A stretch of DNA of 64,000 nt from Diogma glabrata. Lineage: Eukaryota; Arthropoda; Insecta; Diptera; Cylindrotomidae. Position numbers and translations under genes: made by a program. The stretch covers positions 132,608,186 to 132,672,185 of the forward strand of contig OY856186.1 in NCBI GenBank assembly GCA_963693315.1, given 5' to 3'. Below are positions 46,264 to 59,040 of this stretch, in pieces (the first letter of the stretch is position 1; every line of letters begins with the position of its first letter). Under the pieces are notes generated by a model, which did not search any database, had not been told where the DNA came from, and worked only from the letters and a program-made list of their open reading frames with translations.

Positions 46264-46527
46264 CAGTAAATAAAGGTCGAAAAAGATCAAAAGCTCGCAA
46301 AAATCCTGTCACGGACGGGACCTGGCGGAAATTGTTGGTCTTACCGAGTACTTTGACGTGAGAAAAATTACCTTGCGGTTCCGACCCTGTGAGCCAGGAA
46401 AATGGCCCTCAAAGTGTCAGAAGTAGTTTCCGGGCCATATCTCCGGAAATATGGCAGTTAGGGTATTCCTGTTTAGCCAGAAATGAAGGTGAGCTAATTA
46501 TCTACAGAAATGGTTCCATTCACTTTT
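46264..46527 (+). repeat. Left terminal inverted repeat of the PIN-like/CXC unit
   Basis: Starts CAGTAAATAAAGG and matches, inverted, the right end (54800 back to about 54545), including gacgggacctggcgg and cagttagggtattcctg. A third, direct copy lacking the outermost part is at 48953. The similarity may extend a few bases outward (atagt). No duplication is evident outside. Confidence 0.7.
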
Positions 46528-47203
46528 TTCGCAACATTGATACTTTTTGCAAAAACGGGTAGTGAAAAATTGTCAAATTTAAGACCATGAAAAAACGCCA
46601 GATTCTCATCAAATTTGAGAACTGAGGGCTTGGAAAAGCCACAGCTCCATGTTTTGGCCTCAAAAATTTGACCTGCAAATGACAATGGCTTCTTCGTTGT
46701 ATTTGCGAAATTATCGCGGCCATATAGGAGCATAGGAAGGATCAGTCGCCGTGCAAGTATTGAGAAGGAAAATTTAATTTTCTTTCTGGAAATAAGGATC
46801 CAACTTCTTTTTATTTCATCATAAAGCTTACGAGTGCCGGAAGGCCACTCGCAAATTCATAGAAATTGTGCAAAAACAATTTTTCCACCTTACGGCTTCT
46901 TGAACTCCTGGCTGTGCTGTCTTACATAAGTTGAAACCTCTAAAGGGTGCTCAATATTTTCTCGATATGGTCATCAACCTCTTGTGCTACTTCTAGGTGA
47001 TTTTGGCAAACTTTTTCGCAAGATGTTTTTCGCAAACTTTTTTTCGCGAACTTTAGTGGCAACAATTCAGATGGGGTATTTTGTGGAAATACTAAAAAAT
47101 AACTCAAAAATTTCAATCTATCAAAAATTTATTACAGACAAATACATTAACTTATACAAAACTGTAAGTATAACCAGTTAACTGGATCGTATTCAAAACC
47201 ACC
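46528..47203. other. Non-coding segment next to the left inverted repeat
   Basis: No supported gene; short frames have no recognisable motif. A local repeat of ttttcgc(a/g)aactttt occurs near 47005-47055. Confidence 0.4.
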
Positions 47204-48952
47204 TCATTCAAGTCCATCGCTCACGGTAGTCTCGCTCTCCTCTTCCCCTTTTTCTACCTCACATTCTACTTCATCCTCTGCCTGTATTTGTTCAGATGAG
47301 ATTACAGTTTCGTCATCTCTATAATTTGAGCATTGGTCAGAATTGCATGAACCACAAACAGACGAACATTTCAAACCTGCTTTCATACAGGAACAGCTAT
47401 TGGTGCAGTCCTTCTAGCAGTTGCAGAAAATCATCTTCAAGAGAGTTTGGTGTGCGGGCTCTTTCACGGTCTGGACCGGAGATAGGACATTCCCTTCCCT
47501 TTTCCACCCCCATTCTTCTGGCGACAGTTCATTCCCAAGCCATTGTTGTACTTGTAAATAGACCCGATATGAGTGCTGCCGCGTAGCTTCAGAAGTAGGA
47601 GGCAAATTTGCAAGATTTATTGCTTTGTTTTTATCAGATAATCTTTTGAAGGTATCGTATCTCAAGTCTTTGAGGCTCCCTACGTCTCCCGGGCCCTTAT
47701 AAACCGATAAAACAAGACTTTATCCGTGCGAAAATACGGTTTCTCGGTCAAGGTTTCCACTTTTGAAACTTTCAATGGCCGTTTTTAGCTGTGGATTTTT
47801 GTCTATTGACCCATACAAACTAGCAATTACCGTATTTTTCCCTTTTCTAAAAAATGCCGAGGTCGTATCGCATCCAAAAAACGCGTGAAAAAAAAGTATG
47901 TTGTCTCTTATGGGATGTCTATCCAAGCTCTTAGAAGAAAATATTTCATGGGTCTTGTTTCCTTTTGTAACTTTAAAAAAATACGTTTTCTGGTCTTGTG
48001 GGGTCAAAGCTGTTAGCAATACAACTATGTCAATGTCCTCCGCTACTACTTCTACTGATGGGCCGTCGGGTGAATACTTTTTCAATGCTGTTTGTAGGAT
48101 CAATAAATCGGCATCGTCCGCAGCAACGGAAATTTTATGTCCTTCTAACACCGTTTTTAAATATTCTATAAACCGTCTCTTATTGTTGATATTGGATAAG
48201 AATTTGTCCTTCGGTACCGTCATTTCCATGTCAAGTTCGAAGTGTATGTCAGGGCACGACTTATTATTTGCCCGACGAGAACGCTCTGCTCCTTTTATAC
48301 TATTTCTATTGAATTCATAGCCATCGAATACTACTTTTGAATACTACTATTCCTGGTGAATAGTTGCTTAGCAAATAAGTAACGTATTTTGCGAAAATCA
48401 TTCTGAATGTATCATCTGAGCCCCACGGTACCCGGTGGATTAACATACCCCCATCAATGACGTCAACGCATTTTGATCTGTCAAGGGGGACTTTTTCTGA
48501 AGAGAACATTTTGATTAATGCCGACTTGGCCGTTTTCCGCAACATGCCATTGTCGAAAATACTCATAGGGTATGGAGCAAGCTCAAAATCAAAGTGGTCT
48601 GTAAGATCATTCTCGGACCGTTTCATCAGGCATAGTCACTGGAAAAGAAGTAAGAGATCCACAGTCACTGACTGTTCCTGGACTTTCATCGTGCTTGTGG
48701 CACTTGAGAGCGAGATCACGCGGTACACTCGCTTAAATGAGATGTTCCCGAAAGTTTTTCCGTGAACTTGTTCAAGTATACTATCTCTTCCAACATCAAA
48801 AGCCTCGTTACAATTAACGTGGTCTCCTCCAACCAACCCTGTTGCTAAGCCAATCAATTTGTCGGGTACTGGGAATGGGTCATGGGACTTAAACCAATCC
48901 TAGAATTTTAACGTGTCTTCAGTATCGCGATTTTTCCGACTATCTCGCGCAT

Positions 48953-51900
48953 TACCTTGGGGTTCCGACCCTGTGAGCCTGGAAAATGGCCCTCAAAGTG
49001 TAAGAAGTAGTTTCCAGGCCATATCTCCGAAAATATGGCAGTTAGGGTATTCCTGTTTAGCCAGAAATGAAGGTGAGCTAATTATCTACAGAAATGGTCC
49101 CGTTCATTTTTATCGTAAGCCCGATAGTTTCCGAGATAACGGACTCAAACCTTGTCCTGCATTTTTCTCTTCATCATGTAGCCAGAACGCCGGCCGCTTG
49201 ACACGTATTTACTAAGGAGCGGCGGACAAATTAGCGGATAACTCGGTCAAAATCAGAGGCGTCAATTGGGTAGGGCTGGGGGGGGCATTGGCCCCCCCAA
49301 GGATCTGATACTATCAATACATCGATTCAATAAAACAATCCAATCGTTTACACTATATAAAAATTATACACTATAAAAACTTCAATGCACTGTTATTTTG
49401 TAAATTCTTCTAATTTTTAGAAGATTTACTTAGCTAATATACCAATTTTATCGCATACTATTAATTGAAATATATCTGATAATATAATTATTACGTTACA
49501 TGTTATTTTGGCCCGACTAAAGTACGATTCACCACAATATTCAAACCGTTATCGTTCTTTGTATAGACTAGAGCTCCGCCGATACGAAAAGCAGTTGTAC
49601 TGCATCTAATCTTCTGATGAAATCAGTTTTATAAACAGAACACGATCGTTCTTCCAAAAACGCCGTGGGTGCGTATTTTGACAAAATTCTATCGTACGAT
49701 AGTGTTTTGTTTATAAGATATTCGTGTCTAAGCCAGAGGAAACAAAATATTTCATTAGTATAGGGTTCCTCGAGAGTTCATATTGCAGTATTTAACATTC
49801 AAATTTCAATTGTTATTGGTCATTGGTAATTTATATAAACTTAAAAGTAAGTACATGCAGGAGAACACAACCAAATTATATCCCACTTATTTGGAGAACC
49901 CTGACTGTTTGGCCCTGTTTTTTTATCTATATCATATTGTACAAACTTTACAAGACTTTTTTAAAAACAATAAATTAAAAACATTTCTAGTTGTAAAATC
50001 CTATAACATATCGGTTTTCTTGATAGTTGTGCTAATTTTTATAAAATGAATGAAAATAATTACGAGAGTAATTTAAATTTTATGTGTTATTTCCAGTGAT
50101 TTTATAATAGTGAATGTTTTATAATGGACAAGCAATATTTTCTAAAGACAAGAAAAAATATTTAAGTTATGTAAATATTTTCAAAGTGCTGACAAATTCT
50201 TTTCGCTATATGGACTATAATTTTTAATTCATAAAATAGCAAAAATTATATGTTTGGTTGGTTATAATAAAATCCAAAACGTATCCTAAACGTCAATCTT
50301 TGTTCATTTTTTTATACAGTCACAGGGAGGGAGAAACTATTCTTTTTTTGTGGTAGGTTTTTCTTATAGATTTAAAAGAAGCTCGCAATAATTGTACAAT
50401 TTTGAATCAAATGAAAAATTTACGCACGTTTATGGGTAGTAAACTGACTAGACGTCCCACGCTGCGTGGAAATGTCCCACATTTGATTGCGTTGTCCCAC
50501 GAAGCGTACCACGAAACAAATATTTCCACCTCATTTGCCCGCATTATCGAAATAATCAAATAAGCCTTATATCTACCTACGTACAGTTTGCGCAATATCT
50601 TAGTCAAACCAATGGCTTCACTGTTTTTTCTTGCAATTTGTATAATGTTATGTATATGTTGATTTATCTATATTGAGAGAACAAACTAGTGCAATAGTTT
50701 TTTTACTAAATAGTGTTTTAACTATAATTTTCTTAGAAATACTAAACTCAGTTTTTTTCACTTCAATAATTTACATTTTGTTTTGCGAATATCTTTTGAT
50801 GTCTAACAGATCTATCTCAACGAAAAGGTTTCTTTGTTTATAGAAACATCTCCCCGATATACGAGAGATCGAAAGTATATTATGAAAAATAAAATACAAA
50901 ATATTTTACTTAAAAAGTCGCAGTTTTCCGTATAAATTCATAAACATTTTAATTTTCAAATCAGAGTTTTACTTTATTCGAGCACTCATTTTAATCCTTT
51001 GAAATAATATTCAAAAATTAAAATGTAAAAAAAAATGATTTTACTCCTTTGGAGCAGATTACATTTTCCTGTTCTTTTATTCGATTAATGAATAGTCCCT
51101 CTACTTCATCCTTTATATTCATTTTTCTAACAATACATGAATAATTGAACGAATCATTCAGAGCATTTTACGTTGGAAAGCATCAAATTTGAAGCAAAAA
51201 TAAAAGTTTTGAGTATTTGAAAGAAAATATTTATTTCAATTTAGTAGAAAGAATGATATTTTATTATTTTCACTCCTGTATGTGTTATATTTTTTTTAAG
51301 CTACGCACTCTCAAAGAACAAAGTAAAGGAGTGATATAAGTAGCGTTTCAAACTCTGTTTAAAACACACTTTAACTAGGTAGCTCAAAAGTAAAATTATT
51401 GTTTCCTAATTTATAATTTTTTTTTCTCAATAAAGAACAAACAAAGTAGAGAGCATAAAACTTGATAAATGGTATATATTTGCAAAAGATAGAACCAGAG
51501 GTATACTGTATACCTCTTATACTTATAGAATACAGAAAAGATATTAATTATTTAGTAAAATTAAAATAAATTGTTTCAATTGTTTTGCAGTCTTTACTTG
51601 TGTAACAAAAGTTTTAAGCTACTATAAAAGGTAAATTTTTACTAATTTTTAAAATTACATTTAAAAAGTTCTCATGCAAATCAAGATGGATAGAAAACGT
51701 TTACGTAAATTCTCATACGATATTGAATTGGACTATCCTTTTATAGAAAATCAAAATATAACGACGCAAAGGTTTATTGTATTACCAGTCGGAGTGAATT
51801 TGCAAACTAACAGTGGACATTATGAATTAAAAGACATATAGATACAGATAAACATAAAAAAGCGTTGCTATAAGCCGTCAGCTCCAGTAGCTTGAACAAG

Positions 51901-52950
51901 TTTTGTTGTTATTTTGTTTTCTTGTTGTTATTTAACATTGACAAAAAGTTAGTTGCAATTTGCGCTGATAACTCGAATACCAATTTTAGTGGTGTCACGT
52001 CAAAAAGTGAAAATTTAAAAGCAAGCTAAGCTCGAATTTGAACCAGAATGCATTGCGTATTGGATTCGCAGCCCATATTCTAAATAATGTAATAAGAAGT
52101 GTTGCTGATTTAAGTGGCAGGTTTAAAAAAATTTGGATAATTTACTGTCTTTACTGGAGAGGTTGAAGGAGTTCTGCGGCAAAAATAATGTCGAACATAT
52201 CCAACTTATTGGATACAGTGAAACTCGCTGGCTGGCGGTAATGCCAAACTACTTTCTTGATGCTTAAACAATGCAAAGATGATACTAAATTTAAAATTAT
52301 TTTTAACAAATGAAGTGATTTTGCAGAACTTTGCGGCATTCGCTTCGATGAAACAACAATAGAAGTTAAAGATCTAGCATAGTAACCAACGTAGCTCAAA
52401 AGCATTTTAGTTTCATTTCTAAGACCATGCATTTAAATGCTTTTAAATATATGTGTGTATAAAAATGTACATGTTATGTTTTACGAAAAAAATCTTTTTA
52501 TGTCATTTAAATTCTCGCCCCCCCCAAGATTTTGGTGAAATGACGCCACTGGTCAAAATTCAATATTTTTCGATGATTCAAAATTCTTGTGAAAGAGAAA
52601 ACCCGTACCTGTCACATCCTGTGATAAAATTCCTGTTATCACGTTTGTAAGCGAGTGCAAACGGCGGTCAAAGTTTCTTTTTATCCGGTTTTCTGACGCT
52701 GTTTTAAATTTATTCATATTTTTTTTTAAAATTGTGTTTTTATATGTTTCTTTCTTGATTATTGTATCTGAAGGGGTCTTGAAACATATCAGAATGTTTG
52801 CCACAGTGGCTTTCTCGCACTTTTAAACAAAAGGGAATTTATTAATTTCCATTTTGAGGAAAGTTCCTTTCATGGAGTTTCGGAAAGTCCGCGGAAAATC
52901 ATTAATAAAAGATTTATTGTCTATTGAAGTGCCTCATAGGTTACACCAAT
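48953..52950 (+). repeat. Repeat R1 (inverted partner of 54020-54700), split by a hAT element
   Basis: 48953-49253 plus 52552-52950 form one continuous repeat once the hAT element is removed. It starts attaccttggggttccgacc and ends ctcataggttacacca. The whole sequence recurs inverted at 54020-54700. It separates two coding parts of the minus-strand gene, so it is either an insertion or intronic. Confidence 0.75.
49254..52551 (+). mobile_element. hAT-superfamily element (degenerate)
   Basis: Terminal inverted repeats CAGAGGCGTCAATT (left) and CAGTGGCGTCATTT (right, read inward) and a perfect 8 bp target duplication GTCAAAAT at 49246-49253 and 52552-52559 identify hAT. At about 52050-52250 the plus strand retains decayed transposase: AAHILNNVIRSVADLS, then in another frame LKEFCGKNN and GYSETRWLAV, which resemble the conserved core of hAT transposases. 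An open piece near 51674-51840 (MQIKMDRKRLRKFSYD) may be another remnant. Most of the 3.3 kb is AT-rich and non-coding, so it is inactive. Confidence 0.88.
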
Positions 52951-54019
52951 ATGATCATGATCACCAGAATCAGATCGGATTTCGCAGAATAGCTCTACTT
53001 GGGTACAAATGTCCACCATGAAAGGAAGAGATGCTTTCATGAATGGAAGAGATGAACTTTGTACTTGCCGTGCTATTGAATCCGCGATTCACCAATCTAC
53101 CGCTAACTTTAACCATTCTCATAAAATCTTGTTCAATCACCATATCAGTAAAGGTGCCCGACCAAAATTTATCTGTTCGTCTGATTGTATTCAAGCCATT
53201 TTTGACAAAATTCCTATATTCTTGCAATTTTTGATGATCTCGGGGACTTTGAGATTCTCTTTCCATATTTTCAATGTACTCTCTCATTTCTTGTACGTAT
53301 AAATGAGCTGAGCGAGCATAATTGAAATGGCCAGATGCATGGAAATAAGGAAGCATTTGCTCAATGTATTTCAATTGGGAAACCACATCGCCGGTTTTTT
53401 CAGATTTCAGGAAGCATTTTGCGATTTGAAACATGTGCATATATTGGATCCAAAGCTTGGCTGTTTTACCCCGCGTTTAGAGTTCATTCATTTTAATTAT
53501 AAATTTTTCCCTCGTGCTACTTATATATTCAGAGTTTTCAACATCGCTTAAAGAAAGGATGTCAAAATCAGTGAACAATTCCTCCATGTTTTCCCTCTCT
53601 TCGAGTGAAAAATCAATTTCTTAAAAATATCTTTGCGACCAGAGCCGAGTAAACCAGCCAGTGTGTGTGTGCCATGTGTGCGCGCCTGCGCGGACCGATA
53701 TTATACACGATATATACGCGCCGCCACGTGAAGCAGAAAAAAAGAGGAAATTATCATAAATAATTTCAGAGGAACTTTTTCTATTTTTTTTGTGGATTAA
53801 AAACAATGACATTATTTATATCAATGGAAAGCTGAGAACCTCAGCTTTACTTTTATATAAAAAACAATACCCAAAACATTCCTCGGAAAGAAAAAAAAGT
53901 GTCTGAAAAATTTGGCCAGTTTTTTCCAGTGTGGGCGTAAAATCAACTTTTAAAGAGCCCTGGAAATTTCTAAACAACTTGGAAAATACGATCGGAAACT
54001 AGACATTCTAAGCTACAAA

Positions 54020-54800
54020 TTGGTGTAACCTATGAGGCACTTCAATAGACAATAAATCTTTTATTAATGATTTTCCGCGGACTTTCCGAAACTCCATGAA
54101 AGTCCTCAAAATGGAAATTAATGAATTCCCTTTTGTTTAAAAGTGCGAGAAAGCCACTGTGGCAAACATTCTGAGATGTTTCAAGACCCCCCCCAGGTAC
54201 AATAATCAAGAAAGAAACATATAAAAACACAATTTTTGAAAAACATGTGAATAAATTTAAAACAGCGTCAGAAAACCGGATAAAAAGAAACTTGGACCGC
54301 CGTTTGCACTCGCTTACAAACGTGATAACAGGAATTTTATCACAGGATGTGACAAGTACGGGTTTTCTCTTTCACAAGAATTTTGAATCATCGAAAAATA
54401 TTGAATTTTGACCGAGTTATCCGCTAATTTGTCCGCCGCTCCTTAGTAAATACGTGTAAAGCGGCCGGTGTTCTGGCTCCATGATGAAGAGAAAAATGCA
54501 GGACAAGGTTCGAGTCCGTTATCTCGGAAACTATCGGGTTTACGATAAAAATGAACGGGACCATTTCTGTAGATAATTAGCTCACCTTCATTTCTGGCTA
54601 AACAGGAATACCCTAACTGCCATATTTCCGGAGATATGGCCCGGAAACTACTTCTGACACTTTGAGGGCCATTTTCCAGGCTCACAGGGTCGGAACCCCA
54701 AGGCAATTTTTCTCACATCAAAGTACTCGGTAAGACCAACAATTTCCGCCAGGTCCCGTCCGCGACAGGATTTTTGCGACCTTTTAACCTTTATTTACTG
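54020..54800 (-). repeat. Repeat R2 and right terminal inverted repeat
   Basis: Reverse complement of R1 (to about 54700) and of the left terminal repeat (54545-54800). It ends CCTTTATTTACTG at 54800. It lies upstream of the first exon of the minus-strand gene, with no coding content of its own. Confidence 0.75.
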
Positions 54801-55084
54801 GACTATTAGTATAATCAGAAACGGCAACATTATCAAAACAATATCCCAGTAGTTGTCTGAACAATAACATTATAATTCATTGTATTAAAATAAATGGTTC
54901 ACGTTTTGAATATAGCGACGCTGTTGACGTTTCAGGGAATGTAGTGACTGACATAAATTTGTAGTTTTTAAGATGGAACGCTCTCTTGTTTTTTTTTTTC
55001 GTTCTTGGCATCATGATCAAAGTGTTTTGTTTTAATGTTTAAATTTTCATACATATACCGTAGTGAAAATAAATAAATTTGAAC

Positions 55085-56440
55085 TTGCAAGTGTACTATT
55101 AATGTAATTTTCTGTCCATAGTTTTCCGCCATTGTAGCTAACATCAAGTAATCATCAAAACAGTAATTATTATCAAGTATTTGATGTCTTGTGGGCAGAA
55201 TACCTTTTCAATAGTAATTAACAAATGTCATCAAAATTAGTGCCTTATTAAGCGAAATATTAAATAGTTATTGTTTCAACGACAACATTGATATTTTACT
55301 TGCAATTACCATCTTTTCCGCCATTGTGGCTGACATCAACAATCATCAAGCAGTAATTTTTGTCAAGTAGTTGATGTCTTGTGAGGCGCACTACTATTTC
55401 AATAGTAATTAATAAATATCATCGAAGTTAATGCCTTGTGAGGCGAAATCTTAAATTAGCTATTGTACTCATCGACAATATTAGTATTTTATTTCAAATT
55501 ATCATCTTTTTCGCCGTTTTGGCTGACATGAAATAATCATCAAGCGTAGTTATTGTCAAGTATTATATTAGTAGTTATTGTCAAGTATTTGATGTCTTGT
55601 GAGACGGACTGCAATTCCTATGGTAGTTAATAAATATCATCGAAGTAAATGTCTTGTGAGGCTAAGGGTGCTTTCCAAAAGACGACTTATTTGTGGAACG
55701 TAACTTATTCTAAACTTATTCGAATAAGTATGCTGGCGAGGTGACTTATTTTGTATCTCTATTTCCATTAAAAATCTAATCTGATATGTCAAATATACGT
55801 TTTATTTTATTTAGTTAATATATGTCACTACTTTGATCAAACGTTTTTATAAATCAGATTTAAACTGACATAACTATAGACATTATTGTCTTGAATTATT
55901 TTTTGACATTTTCAATATGGCGGCCAATAAGTAATAAGTATCAAATAAGTCATCGTTTGGAAAGCATCCTAAATACTAAATCAGTTATTGTATACTCATC
56001 GACAACATTAGTATTTTACTTACGATTATCATCGTAATACCATTTCAATAGTAATTAATAAATGTAATCGAAATTAATACCTTATGAGGCAAAATAGTAA
56101 ATTCGCAATTGTATACTCATCGACAACATTAGTATTTTACTTACGATTATCATCGAAATTAAAGGATTGTGAGGTGTAATACCATTCCAATCGTAATTAA
56201 TAAATATCATCGAAATGAATGCCTTGTGAGGCGAAATATTAAATTCGTTATTGTACTCATCGACAATATTGGTATGTTACTTACAATTATCGTCTCTTCC
56301 GCCATTGTGGCTGATATCGAACAAATCATCAAAGCAGTAATTTTTGTCAAGTATATTTGATGTCTTGTGAGGCGGAATAACTATTCAATAGTAATTAACA
56401 AATATCATCGAAATTAATACCTTGTGAGGCAGAAAATGGA
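55085..56440. repeat. Satellite-like tandem array, about 191 bp unit
   Basis: Units start near 55124, 55315 and 55507 with a cttttccgccattgtggctgacatc-type phrase, followed by gtcaagtatttgatgtcttgtgagg and aatagtaattaataaatatcatcgaa. Two to three more, shortened or diverged units follow from 55975 to 56440. The array is interrupted by a MITE at 55666-55969. No coding content. Confidence 0.75.
55666..55969. mobile_element. PIF/Harbinger-like MITE
   Basis: Inverted ends GGGTGCTTTCCAAAAGACGA (left) and GGATGCTTTCCAAACGATGA (right, read inward), 304 bp, with TAA on both sides (55663-55665 and 55970-55972), the 3 bp duplication of Harbinger elements. It has no ORF and sits inside the satellite. 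Confidence 0.75.
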
Positions 56441-57599
56441 GTAGCTTGTTGAACCCTCTGGTTCATTCATTCATCGTCTTCAAGATATGCACCAATACAG
56501 TCCACAGTCATACTGGGGACGCGACAATGTATATTTTCCAATTTAAACCATTTACAAGTTGGTGTAATTGAATCTCTCTTTAGTTACTCTAAAATGCTAT
56601 TGCTAATATTTAACGATATGTAACATTTTGTATATAATTTGTTCTTTTCACGGAACCCTCGGCGAGCGAATTTTATTCGCACTTGACCGACTTTTTTTTT
56701 AATTTAACGTACAATTTTATTGGATTTTTTTTAGTGCAGTGAGCTTACGTTATAAAAGTACTATATTCCTAATTTTTATTTGAATGCAATTAAACAAACA
56801 ACAAGCACACTATTTTAATATTAGATTTCTCAATTATAGGTTACATATAAGCAATTATAAACCGATATCTTTAATACTTAATTCACAAAACAAGATTCAA
56901 AGCATTAAAAACTGAACAACCCTAATTATCATTTAATTAATCAACAAAGAAATCAACCAAACACGTTTATAAGAAACTCGAGAACAATAACGACACTCTC
57001 TTTTTGTAAATTATTTTCACTAAGTTTTCGACAAAATCAACGGAAAACCCCTAATTACCTGAAAACAAAAATTCCAATTCTGTTAAGAAACCATTTATAG
57101 TACAGAAAGATAACTGTAGAAGTAGGAAATTAATGCTTGTGGTTATGCTGATTTTGGTTTTCATTCATAAAATCGATATGCATTGTGAAAAAATTTGGTT
57201 TGCATTCATAAAATCGATATTGCACGATAATATAATCGTGCAATCAATACTTTAAAAATCAAAATTATTAAAAAAAGATTATGACATAATTATGTAAAAT
57301 TTTCTAATCTATTCCGCATTTTGACCTTGTTCGCTTCTTGATATATGTATTACAAAAAATATTATTTTTAGAAGTTTCTTGTAATTTGTAACGCTTTATA
57401 GATGAATTCGTTTTGGTGAATAGACATGAAATAGACAAAATAAAATTAATTGTTAGAATATTTGTACATTAATTTGATTGAGCAATGTATATATGTAAAC
57501 ATAAAATCAAATATTTGTGTAATTAACAGAGGTGTAGTAGGGGGTTTTGTTATAATTTTTATTATTGTACGTTAATATTTTGAAGCACATTTTGAAATA
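56441..57599. other. AT-rich spacer with a dispersed-repeat end
   Basis: No gene seen. At 56653-56700 the phrase cacggaaccctcggcgagcg, then attcgcacttgaccg, matches inverted the sequence at 60494-60531, so a short end of a dispersed repeat family lies here. Confidence 0.5.
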
Positions 57600-59023
57600 T
57601 CATCAGAAATCTTAAAGTTGAGTGAATCGAGCTTACCAGAGATTAGAAATGTTTTCAACAGAATTCTAAAAGAAGAGAACGTTCCGAATCAATGGCTCAG
57701 GTCAGAGATTATTCTAATTCATAAGAAAGGTGATAAAGGAAACATCAAAAATTACAGACCGATCACAAAGACAAGCCAAATGTACAAGTTATTCGCAAAA
57801 GTTATTCTAAACCGCATCAATTATGATCTCGATAATAGTCAGACAGTCAATCAAGCAGGTTTTAGACCAGGATTCTCAACAATGGATCATATTTTTGTAA
57901 TGAAACAATTGACAGAAAAGTGCCATGAATAAAAAATCCCGATCTTCATCGCTTTTGTTGACTACAATAAGGCGTTTGACTCGGTAGAACACGCATAACT
58001 ATGGAGAGCTTTAAAAGATCAAGGAATTCATGATAAGTACATAAGAATCTTGAAAGTTATCTATGAAAATTCAGTCAGCCAAATTAAGATCGATAAGAAA
58101 GGAAGAGAATTTCAAATCAAAAGGGGAATAAAACAAGGCTGCTGCATTTCACCGAAACTGTTCAGTGGAGCATTACAAAGAATAATCAATTCGATTAATT
58201 GGTCACAGGAAGGAGTCAAAATAAAAAATAGGTCTTTGAATGAATTGAGATTCGCTGATGATACTGTCATAATATCGAATCAAAAAAAGGAATTAATATC
58301 GATGATGGACAAGCTAATGGAAGAATCAAGAAAAGCGGGTCTGACGATCAATGTTGAAAAAACTCAAATAATGACAAACACCGACGAAGATAACTTTCGA
58401 GTTGACAGCACAATAATGAAGAAAGTGGATCACTACAAGTATTTAGGAATAACTTTATCATTCGAAAGTGATGAACAAGAAAGAGAGATTGATATAAGGA
58501 TTTCAAATGCGCGGAAAGCTTTCTGGTCTTTGAAAGAGTACTTCAAAGGAAATTGTCCGGTGCACTATAAGAAACGATTAATTGTGTTTTGCCGGTGCTG
58601 AGTTATGGTTCGCAATGTTGGAGCCTCACACAAGAGCAAAGAAAGAGAATAGCAGTAGCCCAGAGGAAAATGGAGAGAAGCTTACTAAACATCAAACTGA
58701 ATGACGAGCTATCCAATGTTAAATTACGAGAAAAAATAAAGGTGGTTGACGTTACTAGGTTTACGAGATCAAGAAAATGGCAATTTGCTGGACACATACA
58801 AAGGACAACGGATGGAAGGTGGACAAAGTATATTGAAGACTGGTTCCCGAATACGAGAAGAAGGGTAGGACGTCCAAGAAGGAAGTGGATAGACGAGATT
58901 TATGATGCGGATAACCTTTGGAGAAGAACGGCCCTAAACAGAGAAAAATGGAAACGAAGAGAGAATTCTTTTGTTCTTATGAACTGAATACAGAATAAAT
59001 AATAATAATAATAATAATAATAT
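57600..59023 (+). pseudogene. RTE-type LINE, 5'-truncated, with AAT-repeat 3' end
   Basis: Reverse transcriptase blocks: VPNQWLRSEIILIHKKGD, then NYRPIT (57618-57932), two stops around motif A (FIAFVDYNKAFDSVEHA near 57950-57995), GIKQGCCISPKLF, and ELRFADDTVIIS with the catalytic FADD near 58250. After a frame change near 58580 the C-terminal part follows (LSYGSQCWSLTQEQ, then GRPRRKWIDEI), ending with a natural stop at 58987. A run of AAT/AATA units at 58995-59023 forms the 3' end, as is usual for RTE LINEs. The endonuclease half is missing. Confidence 0.88.
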
Positions 59024-59040
59024 TGTAACTACTTAACAGG

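Larger units (their letters stand above)
47204..53587 (-). pseudogene. Multicopy arthropod gene: helical domain, PIN/FEN-like domain, CXC domain (broken)
   Basis: Minus-strand order. At 53587-52970: start MEELFTDFDIL, a stop near 53480, then MLPYFHASGHFNYARSAHLY and TIRRTDKFWSGTFTDMVIEQ. At 48930-48636: DPFPVPDKLIGLATGLVGG. At 48626-48315: MSIFDNGMLRKTAK. At 48229-47720: a PIN-like block with acidic clusters AADDADLLILQ and AEDIDIVVLL, then FFGCDTTSAFFRKGK, which resembles the FEN1-type helix-hairpin motif. At 47665-47204: a Cys-rich CXC/TSO1-like module (CNC, stop, CTNSCSCMKAGLKC, then CGSCNSDQC). I know this domain order from many uncharacterised multicopy arthropod proteins. A nuclease role is inference. 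Stops, frame changes and the repeat R1 with its hAT insertion break this copy. A GC-rich stretch with TATA-like sequence at 53640-53735 could be its promoter. Confidence 0.65.
46264..54800 (-). mobile_element. Inverted-repeat-bounded unit carrying a PIN-like/CXC gene
   Basis: The outer inverted repeats (46264-46527 and 54545-54800) enclose 8.5 kb, or about 5.2 kb once the hAT insertion is removed. The only gene inside is the minus-strand pseudogene described at 47204-53587. A second inverted pair (48953-52950 with 54020-54700) surrounds its first exon. The arrangement fits a DNA transposon or a gene-carrying repeat unit. I know of no named superfamily that fits and see no transposase catalytic motif. 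Confidence 0.5.

Noticed and set aside
49783..50049. Coding sequence of 88 codons within the hAT element
   Set aside because: Low-complexity AT-rich translation with no hAT or other motif; the recognisable transposase remnants are at 52050-52250.
46264..54800. Polinton/Maverick interpretation of the inverted-repeat unit
   Set aside because: No polymerase B, retroviral-like integrase, packaging ATPase or capsid coding is present, and no 6 bp duplication is visible.
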